Shown here piece by piece: positions 57,690 to 64,000 of a DNA stretch of 64,000 nt; the stretch's first letter is position 1, and each line of letters begins with the position of its first letter. The DNA lies in assembly GCA_965221585.1 (NCBI GenBank), contig OZ244898.1:868001-932000 (forward strand). Direction: 5' to 3'. The DNA comes from VXYK01 sp965221585. Lineage in GTDB: Bacteria; Actinomycetota; Acidimicrobiia; Acidimicrobiales; Aldehydirespiratoraceae. Made by a program: the position numbers and the translations under genes. Under the pieces are notes generated by a model. That model was given only the letters and a program-made list of their open reading frames with translations. It had not been told where the DNA came from and searched no databases.

Positions 57690-58907
57690 ATGCCGAATCA
57701 TCCGATCCTGGAACACGTCAACCTCCTCGATGGCAACTGGTATGCGAGTCGGCCCCACGACGACTGGACCTGGATGCGAAACAACGCACCGGTCTACTAC
57801 GACCCCAACTCTGATGTCTGGGCTGTGGCGCGTTACGACGATGTCCTGAGCGTCTCGCGGAATCCCAAGATCTACTCGTCGTACAAGGCGCCTCGACCCA
57901 AGGGCAGAACGCTGCCCCAGATGATCTCGATGGACGACCCGGAGCATTTCAGGCGCCGCAAGCTCGTCAACAAGGGATTCACACCCCGGCGGGTGCGCGA
58001 CAAGCTCGATGAGATCGACACGCTCTGCGACATGATCATCGATCGAGTCTGTGAGAAGGGCGAAGCAGACTTTGTCTGGGACCTGGCCGCCCCCTTACCG
58101 CTGTTGCTGATCGGCGACATGCTGGGTTTCCCACGCGAGTCCTTCGACGATCTGCTGGAGTGGTCCGACGACATGATCCGGGCCACAACAGAAACGAACC
58201 CGGAGGCCCTGGAGAAAGGAATACTCGCCGGGGTCGCCTTCCGCGAGTTCCAGTTGAGTTTCATTGCGGATCGCAGGGCCAACCCGGGGGGCGACGACCT
58301 GATCAGCATCCTGTGCGAAGCAGAAGTCGAGGGCGAACGGCTCGACGACGACTCAATCGTGCAGGAGTCGTTGCTGATCCTGATCGGCGGCGACGAGACC
58401 AGCCGTCATGTCATCACTGGAGGCATGCAGGCGCTGCTGGAGTTCCCCGACGAGCGCCAGAAACTGCAAGAGGACCTGGACGGCCGAATGGAGGCTGCGG
58501 TCGAGGAGATGCTGCGCTGGGTCACGCCCGTCCAGAACATGGCTCGCACCACCATGACCGACGCCCGACTCGGCGGTGAGGTCATCCCCGAAGGTGCCGA
58601 CGTCATCATGTTGTATCCGTCGGCCAACCGTGACGAATCCCAATTCAAGGATCCGTTCCGTTTCGACATTGAGCGCGATCCCAACAACCACCTGGCCTTC
58701 GGCTTCGGAACCCACTTCTGTCTGGGGGCATCGCTGGCACGCCTCGAGCTCAGGGAGATGTTCACCAAACTGTTGCGCCGGTTGCCCGATATTGAGCTGG
58801 CGGCGCCTGCCGATCAGCTGCCGTGGCGCAACTCGAATTTCATCACTGGCGTAGAGGCGATGCCGGTCAGGTTCACGCCCACTGAGAGGTTGAACCCGGC
58901 CGACTAG
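57690..58907 (+). CDS. Cytochrome P450
   Basis: A 405-residue soluble bacterial P450. I-helix GGDETSRH, ExxR in VEEMLRW (EEML...R), and the heme loop FGFGTHFCLGASLARLEL with the axial Cys. Resembles actinomycete steroid/terpene hydroxylases such as the CYP125/142 group in general layout, but the substrate is open. AAAGGAG precedes the ATG. Confidence 0.94.
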   Translation: MPNHPILEHVNLLDGNWYASRPHDDWTWMRNNAPVYYDPNSDVWAVARYDDVLSVSRNPKIYSSYKAPRPKGRTLPQMISMDDPEHFRRRKLVNKGFTPRRVRDKLDEIDTLCDMIIDRVCEKGEADFVWDLAAPLPLLLIGDMLGFPRESFDDLLEWSDDMIRATTETNPEALEKGILAGVAFREFQLSFIADRRANPGGDDLISILCEAEVEGERLDDDSIVQESLLILIGGDETSRHVITGGMQALLEFPDERQKLQEDLDGRMEAAVEEMLRWVTPVQNMARTTMTDARLGGEVIPEGADVIMLYPSANRDESQFKDPFRFDIERDPNNHLAFGFGTHFCLGASLARLELREMFTKLLRRLPDIELAAPADQLPWRNSNFITGVEAMPVRFTPTERLNPAD

Positions 58908-58935
58908 TTCCTGGGATCTGCCTGCCGACGGCAGT

Positions 58936-60201
58936 TCAGCGCTCGCTCAGAGGCACGTAGTCGCGCATCTCGGGCCCGGTGTAGAGCTGGCGGGGCCGGG
59001 CGATACGAGACTCCTGCTCCATCATCTCGTTCCAGTGCGCCAACCAACCCGGTGTCCGCCCGATGGCGAACAGCACGGTGAACATCTCAGTGGGGAAGCC
59101 CATCGACTGGTAGATCAAGCCCGAGTAGAAGTCGACGTTGGGATAGAGCCTGCGGTCGATGAAGTAGGAGTCGTTTGTGGCGATCTCCTCAAGCTTCAGG
59201 GCGAGGTCCAGACGCGGGTTCTTGCCGGTCACCTCGAACACGTCGTAGGCGGCCTGTTTGATGATCTTGGCTCGAGGATCGTAGTTCTTGTAGACCCGGT
59301 GGCCGAACCCCATCAAGCGGTTCTCGCCCGACTTGACGGTCTCCATGAAGGCGTCGACGTTGCTGTAGTCGCCGATCTCGTCGAGCATGTTGAGGACGGC
59401 CTCGTTGGCGCCACCGTGGCGCGGACCGTAGAGGGCTGCGCAGGCCGCCGCCACCGACGTGTAGGGATCGGCGTGGGACGAACCGACCACGCGGGCCGCG
59501 GTTGTCGAACAGTTCTGCTCATGGTCCGCGTGCAGGATCAGCAGGATCTCCATGGCCTTGCCGAGCACCGGATGGATGTCGTACTCCCCACCCATCCGAT
59601 ACATCATGTTCAAGAAGTTCTCCGGATAGCCCAGCAGGTTGTCGGGGAACACGAACGGCTGACCCTGAGAATGGCGGTAGGCCGCCGCCGCCAGGGTCGG
59701 CATCTTCGCAATCAACCGGACGATCTGCTCCATGCGGATGCTCTCGTTCTCGATCTCCTTGGCTTCGGGATAGAACGTCGAGAGAGCGGCGACACCGGAG
59801 GTGAGCAGGCCCATCGGGTGAGCGTCGTAGTGGTAGGCGTCGTAGATCCTGCGTCGGAAGTTCTCGTGCACGAACGTGTGATGAGTTACCTCGTAGACCC
59901 ATGCGTCGTGCTGGGCTTTCGTGGGAAGCTCGCCATGGATGAGCAGATAGGCGACCTCGAGGAACGAACTCTGCTCGGCCAGCTGCTCGATCGGGTAGCC
60001 CCGGTAGCGCAGAATGCCGTTGTCTCCGTCAAGCTCGGTGATTCCGCTGATCGCGGCCGCGGTGGTGGTCAGACCCGGATCGCAGAACCAGACCCCGGGC
60101 AAGAACCTGCGCCAGGCAGCAGCATCAATCCCGCCATTCTCGATCGGGACCTCGATCGAGGACCCCGTGCGGTTGTCGGTGATGGTGATGCTCTCAGGCA
60201 C
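58936..60201 (-). CDS. gltA: Citrate synthase
   Basis: A 421-residue type II citrate synthase condensing acetyl-CoA and oxaloacetate. GILRYRGYPIEQLAE, ILHADHEQNCST (His), GPRHGGANEAVL, GFGHRVYKNYDPRA (His) and NVDFYSGLIYQSMG (Asp) are in place. The GTG start follows a GGGGAGA site. Convergent with the P450 gene. Confidence 0.96.
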   Translation of the reverse strand: MPESITITDNRTGSSIEVPIENGGIDAAAWRRFLPGVWFCDPGLTTTAAAISGITELDGDNGILRYRGYPIEQLAEQSSFLEVAYLLIHGELPTKAQHDAWVYEVTHHTFVHENFRRRIYDAYHYDAHPMGLLTSGVAALSTFYPEAKEIENESIRMEQIVRLIAKMPTLAAAAYRHSQGQPFVFPDNLLGYPENFLNMMYRMGGEYDIHPVLGKAMEILLILHADHEQNCSTTAARVVGSSHADPYTSVAAACAALYGPRHGGANEAVLNMLDEIGDYSNVDAFMETVKSGENRLMGFGHRVYKNYDPRAKIIKQAAYDVFEVTGKNPRLDLALKLEEIATNDSYFIDRRLYPNVDFYSGLIYQSMGFPTEMFTVLFAIGRTPGWLAHWNEMMEQESRIARPRQLYTGPEMRDYVPLSER

Positions 60202-60328
60202 TCGTTTTCTCCCCGGGACGTCCCGAAACTCATGTTGAAGCCGTCTCTGAATCTAGACCGCGACAGCCCCGCGGCGCACATTGAGACGACGATTCTCTTT
60301 CGCCGGGACGGCCTTCAGAAACGGCGCT

Positions 60329-61720
60329 TCACAAGGGAGTGTTGTCGTGACGACGGCGGGGGAGCCGCTCCCGCTTGCTCGCAAGCATGTCAAAAGCAGC
60401 GCAGACACGTTGACGGGTCTCGGCCGGGTCGATCACCGCATCGATCGTTCCCCGTTCGGCTGCAATGTAGGGGTTGAGCAGGCGTTCTTCGTAGGCCGAC
60501 TCGAGTTCTGCGCGCTCGGCGGCACTGCTCCGCCGGTGCAGTATCTCAACGGCCCCCTTGGCCCCCATCACTGCGATTTCAGCAGAGGGCCAGGCCAGAG
60601 CGATGTCGTTGCCCATGGTCTTGGAGTCCATGACGATGTATGCGCCGCCGTAGGACTTGCGAGTGGTGACGTTCACCCGCGCCACGGTGGCTCGGGCGTA
60701 CGCGAAGGCCAGTTGCGCGCCGTAACGGATCATCCCCCGCCATTCGAGATCCTTGCCCGGATAGAACCCTGAGGTGTCGACGAACGTCAGCAGCGGCAGA
60801 TTGAAGGCGTCGCAGAAGGCGACGAAGCGGGCGCCCTTGCGAGAAGCGGTGATGTCGAGAGTCCCGGCGATGCTCTGCGGCTGGTTCGCCACAACACCGA
60901 TCGGTCGCCCGCCCATCGAAGCGAACCCGGTGACCAGATTCGGCGCCCAGAGAGAATGCAACTCAAGTAGGTCGCCGTCGTCGACGATGCAACGAACGAT
61001 GTCGCGGCAGTCATAGGAGCCGTGGGCCGAAGCCGGGAGCACCTCATATGCTTCGGGAGTCGGACGGGAGACTGGATCGGAACTCGGTTGAATCGGCGGT
61101 GTGGTGTCGGTGTGGTCGGGCAGAAACCTCAAGACGTCGGCGACGATCGATTCGGCCTCGGCCGTATCTTCGGCAACGAACGAGGCGACGCCGGAGGTTC
61201 TCTCGTGGACATCGGGCCCACCGAGTTCAGCACCGTCGACCCCGACACCGGTGAACTGCTTCACCATCGCCGGCCCCGAAACGAACGCGTAGGAGTCGCT
61301 TGCCATGACGACGATGTCGGCGAGCCCGAGCATGAGTGCCGGACCGGAGACGGTGGGTCCGCTCACGATCACGATCGTCGGGACGACACCTGAGCAGCGC
61401 GTCAGTTCCAGCGCCGCGCCTCCCCATCCGTCGAGAGCTGCCACCCCCTGTTGCAGGTTGGCGCCGCTCGACGCCAGCCGCATCAATAGCGGCAGGCGCT
61501 GCTCGCGGCTGTAGCGGGCCGCCGCGGCGATCGAGTGCCCGTCAGAGGGAGACAGCGCTCCCGCGAGGTCCTCGCCCTGCGCGTCGACCTCGACGATGCG
61601 TCGGCCGGCGAAGGTGACCGAGCGAGTCCGCACAAAACCGCCGGCGCGAGCCCGGATGTCGACGGCACGTTCTGCAGCGCTGCTCATAGTGGGCTGCTCA
61701 GACTGGGCTTGATTAGCCAA
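60329..61720 (-). CDS. Acyl-CoA carboxylase carboxyltransferase-domain protein
   Basis: A 463-residue protein with two crotonase-like halves of the biotin-dependent carboxyltransferase type. The second half is canonical (NLVTGFASMGGRPIGVVANQ, TFVDTSGFYPGKDLE, TRKSYGGAYIVMDSKTMGNDIALAWPSAEIAVMGAKGAVE). The first half is more divergent (GVVPTIVIVSGPTVSGPALM). Shorter than propionyl-CoA carboxylase beta (about 520). No biotin carboxylase gene adjoins. Its start overlaps the LysR gene end by 8 bp; ATG 61687 is an alternative. Confidence 0.85.
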   Translation of the reverse strand: MANQAQSEQPTMSSAAERAVDIRARAGGFVRTRSVTFAGRRIVEVDAQGEDLAGALSPSDGHSIAAAARYSREQRLPLLMRLASSGANLQQGVAALDGWGGAALELTRCSGVVPTIVIVSGPTVSGPALMLGLADIVVMASDSYAFVSGPAMVKQFTGVGVDGAELGGPDVHERTSGVASFVAEDTAEAESIVADVLRFLPDHTDTTPPIQPSSDPVSRPTPEAYEVLPASAHGSYDCRDIVRCIVDDGDLLELHSLWAPNLVTGFASMGGRPIGVVANQPQSIAGTLDITASRKGARFVAFCDAFNLPLLTFVDTSGFYPGKDLEWRGMIRYGAQLAFAYARATVARVNVTTRKSYGGAYIVMDSKTMGNDIALAWPSAEIAVMGAKGAVEILHRRSSAAERAELESAYEERLLNPYIAAERGTIDAVIDPAETRQRVCAAFDMLASKRERLPRRRHDNTPL

Positions 61721-62654
61721 TGTCGGCTCCTTGGCGCGACGCAGGTGTCAACCCGCCCTGATCAGCGCAGGTCTCACCGACCACGTTCCGGATCAGTTCG
61801 GCCACGGCCCGGGTCGGGGCGGAAGGAGAGAAACGGCGCCGTACCGCTAGACCGACCTCGCGTCTGGAGAAACCGTCAACGGGGATTCTCACAAAATCTC
61901 CTTGCAGCCAGTCCGGCGCGGCGCTCACCGGCACAAGAGCGGGAGCGAAACCCTGAAAGGCGAGCGACGAGAGCAGTCGCAGCCCGTCAACCTCGGCCCG
62001 GGTGGACAGTTTGATCCGTGCTTGGCGAGCGTCTGCCTCGATCTCATCGCGGAAGGCGGTTCCTTTGGGTGGAAGCAAAATCTCGTATTCGGCCAGTTCG
62101 GTGATGTCGATCCGCACGCATCCGGCCAACGGATGATCGAGCGGCACAACAACAATCCGGTCCTCGAGGAACAGCGGTTCGGTGTCGATGTCGGGATCGA
62201 CGACTGGGAGGTTGGCCACCGCGATGTCGAGACGGTCGTCGAGCAACTGTGGTACCAGCGTGGTGGTGGTCGCTTCGATGATCTGCAGGTTGACGCGCGG
62301 GTGCTTCTGGGTCAAGGCGTCCAACAACGCCGGTACCAGCCAGCGGGCGGTGGTACCGATGACGCCGGCACGGACCGTGCCGCTCAGTTCGTCTCGAAGT
62401 GCGACCAGGTCGTCCTCGATCGCCCGAAGTTCAGCGATCATCCGTCGGGCCCGACTTGCCACGACCGCACCTTCGGTCGTCAGTTCGCTGCGCTCCCTGT
62501 CGATGAGAGTCGCTCCGACTTCACGTTCAAGCCGCGCCACATGGGTGGAAACGTTGGACTGCACCGTGTGCAGGGCGCGTGCGGCAGCCGAGAAGGAGTG
62601 ATGTTCGGCGACGGCGAGTAGCGCGTGGAGCTGGCGGAGATCCATCACCGACAA
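61713..62654 (-). CDS. LysR-type transcriptional regulator
   Basis: A 313-residue LysR protein: winged helix MDLRQLHALLAVAEHHSFSAAARALHTVQSNVSTHVARLE at the start and a two-lobed effector domain (VRAGVIGTTARWLVPALLDAL, DIAVANLP, VVPLDHPLAG). It lies just upstream of, and overlaps, the carboxyltransferase gene on the same strand. This is an unusual co-directional arrangement for LysR regulators. Confidence 0.92.
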   Translation of the reverse strand: MSVMDLRQLHALLAVAEHHSFSAAARALHTVQSNVSTHVARLEREVGATLIDRERSELTTEGAVVASRARRMIAELRAIEDDLVALRDELSGTVRAGVIGTTARWLVPALLDALTQKHPRVNLQIIEATTTTLVPQLLDDRLDIAVANLPVVDPDIDTEPLFLEDRIVVVPLDHPLAGCVRIDITELAEYEILLPPKGTAFRDEIEADARQARIKLSTRAEVDGLRLLSSLAFQGFAPALVPVSAAPDWLQGDFVRIPVDGFSRREVGLAVRRRFSPSAPTRAVAELIRNVVGETCADQGGLTPASRQGADIG

Positions 62655-62754
62655 TGATGCCAGATATTCGAGGCAACTGTTGCAACGATGGCAGGGCCTC
62701 GCGGGGTAGTGGTCCCGCGACGATTGTCAGCCGTTCACCGGCTACCCTTTCGCC

Positions 62755-64000
62755 GTGGGCGCGGCCGCTTTTTTTGATCTTGACCGCACACTCCTGCCTC
62801 GGGCTTCGGGACCGGCTCTGTCTCAGGCGTTGCGGGAAGTGGGAGTGCTGTCGGAGAGCCGGATTCCCGGGGAGGGATTGCTGTTCGGCATCTTCGACCT
62901 CATCGGCGAAACCAGGCCCTCCATGATGCTGGCTCGACAGGGTGTCCGCTTCTCTGCGGGTTGGGACGCAGAACTTGTAGCCGAAGCCGGGAGGATTGCA
63001 GCTTCGAGGCTCGTAGCCGACGTGCTTCCCTATGCCCGCGCAGAAATGGAGATGCACCGAACCGACGGCCGGCGCCTCGTCATCGCCACAACGAGCCCAG
63101 ACGACCTGGTGCGGCCATTGGCCGAAGCCTTGGGATTCGACGACATCGTCGCCACCCGCTACGCCCGTGTCGACGGCGTGTTCGCCGGGGAGGTCGATGG
63201 CCACTATGTCTGGGGCAAAGGGAAACTGCTGGCGGTGCGGGAGTGGGCGGAAGCGAACGGCGCGGACCTCCACGAGAGCTATGCCTATTCCGACAGCTAC
63301 TTTGACCTGCCGCTGCTGAAGGCTGTCGGCCACCCGGTGGCGGTGAATCCTGATCCCAGACTGGCCGTCGCTGCTACGGCCCGGCGTTGGCCGGTGCGTC
63401 ATTTCGATTCTCCCGAGAGTGTTCCGCAGTTCGCCGGCGTCGAACCGCTCCGGGCTCTGACGATGCTGGCCCGCCCCGAACTGGCGCCGTATGCCCGATT
63501 CGACATCGCCGGACTCAAGCACATCCCTGAGCAGGGGCCTGCGATCATCGCCGCCAACCATCGCAGCTATTTTGACGTGTTCACGCTGGGGATGGCCCTG
63601 GCCAAGCGGGGTCGTCTCGCCAGGTTCGTGTCGAAACGCGAGATGTTCGACGCGCCGGTAGTGGGCGCGATGGTCAGCGCCTTCGGAGCGATACCCGTTG
63701 ATCGCGGCAGCGGTTCGGACGCTCCGTTGGTCGCCGCGGCCGAAGCGCTCGAGGCTGGTGAGGTTGTCGTCATCCTGCCGCAGGGAACGATCCCCCGGGG
63801 CAGGGCATTCTTTGATCCGCGCATGGTGGGCCGGTCAGGTGTCGCCCGGCTGCAGAAGATGAGCGGAGCGCCGATAGTGCCGGTCTCGCTGTGGGGGACC
63901 GAGAACGTTTGGCCGCGTTCGGCACGGATGCCGAACATGTTCAACGTCGTACACCCTCCGAGAGTCCGGGTGCGAGCGGGCGAGGCGCTCTGGCTGCCAG
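62755..64000 (+). CDS. HAD-IB phosphatase / 1-acylglycerol-3-phosphate acyltransferase fusion (3' end beyond window)
   Basis: At least 415 residues, still open at the window end. N-terminal HAD-IB domain: FFDLDRTLLPR, IATTSPDDLV, WGKGKLLAV and SDSYFDLPLL. C-terminal PlsC-type acyltransferase: ANHRSYFDVF (NHx4D), AIPVDRGSGSD and ILPQGTIPRGRAFF. Such fusions occur in actinomycete phospholipid synthesis. GTG at 62755 lies 6 nt after TACCCT, so leaderless. Divergent from the LysR gene. Confidence 0.88.
   Translation, partial: MGAAAFFDLDRTLLPRASGPALSQALREVGVLSESRIPGEGLLFGIFDLIGETRPSMMLARQGVRFSAGWDAELVAEAGRIAASRLVADVLPYARAEMEMHRTDGRRLVIATTSPDDLVRPLAEALGFDDIVATRYARVDGVFAGEVDGHYVWGKGKLLAVREWAEANGADLHESYAYSDSYFDLPLLKAVGHPVAVNPDPRLAVAATARRWPVRHFDSPESVPQFAGVEPLRALTMLARPELAPYARFDIAGLKHIPEQGPAIIAANHRSYFDVFTLGMALAKRGRLARFVSKREMFDAPVVGAMVSAFGAIPVDRGSGSDAPLVAAAEALEAGEVVVILPQGTIPRGRAFFDPRMVGRSGVARLQKMSGAPIVPVSLWGTENVWPRSARMPNMFNVVHPPRVRVRAGEALWLP

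Noticed and set aside
59035..60477. 480-codon plus-strand frame over citrate synthase
   Set aside because: Antisense shadow of gltA.

Overview
The window is GC-rich chromosomal DNA from an actinomycete. I infer the class Acidimicrobiia (marine or Ilumatobacter-like), without certainty. The inference rests on gene content: several luciferase-family (F420/FMN) oxidoreductases, many acyl-CoA dehydrogenases, glucosyl-3-phosphoglycerate synthase, B12-dependent ribonucleotide reductase, an HAD-PlsC fusion, LexA boxes of the CGAAC-N4-GTTYG type, a SAM-IV-type riboswitch, and many starts that look leaderless (TANNNT about 6 nt before ATG/GTG).

Layout. 1-3.7 kb: a luciferase-like oxidoreductase, a sulfotransferase and an orphan sugar-type binding lipoprotein. 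3.7-5.98 kb: a small AT-richer island inserted in tRNA-Pro, carrying a NotI-like restriction enzyme and an adenine methyltransferase between a 34-bp duplicated tRNA end; no integrase is visible. 6-18 kb: a core block of msrB, SOS-controlled recA, miaB, miaA, dapF, hflX, dapC, dapD, dapE, then lexA divergent from a LysM membrane protein. The dap genes supply meso-diaminopimelate and lysine by the succinylase route. 18-29.8 kb: nrdJ with a long structured leader, an alkylsulfatase, gpgS, a BrkB protein, an acyl-CoA dehydrogenase, lgt, an alkyltransferase-like DNA repair protein and a DEAD-box helicase. 29.9-32.5 kb: SAM riboswitch, metX and metY/metB. 32.5-45 kb: oxidoreductases, acyl-CoA dehydrogenase pairs, an enoyl-CoA hydratase, a beta-lactamase-fold hydrolase, a peroxiredoxin, and a large ten-repeat propeller-like secreted protein ending in SLH-like repeats. 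45-49 kb: tRNA-Cys, an RpiR regulator divergent from a KamA-type radical SAM enzyme, then tRNA-Val only 2 nt before trpC.

49.2-54.2 kb is the most unusual region. An ammonium transporter gene (amt) is broken. Its first ~45 codons and its last membrane helix are fused out of frame. A ~4.6-kb element then separates that helix from the last 14 codons, which reappear at 54.13 kb. The element holds iteron-like repeats and strong hairpins, a truncated plasmid/phage-type ATPase, small membrane proteins, and a secreted fibronectin-III protein. It also holds two copies of a complex RNA leader whose outer stems differ in sequence but keep pairing, while the core is conserved. In both copies one core strand can also pair perfectly with the ribosome-binding site of the gene below. 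This is the best candidate for an undescribed system in the window.

54.2-64 kb: chorismate mutase, a SnoaL-like protein, isocitrate dehydrogenase kinase/phosphatase (aceK, rare outside Proteobacteria), a short-chain dehydrogenase, a P450, citrate synthase, an acyl-CoA carboxylase carboxyltransferase with a LysR regulator, and a 3'-truncated HAD-acyltransferase fusion running off the end. tRNAs found: Pro(UGG), Gly(GCC), Cys(GCA), Val(GAC). No rRNA, CRISPR array or intact transposase was seen.
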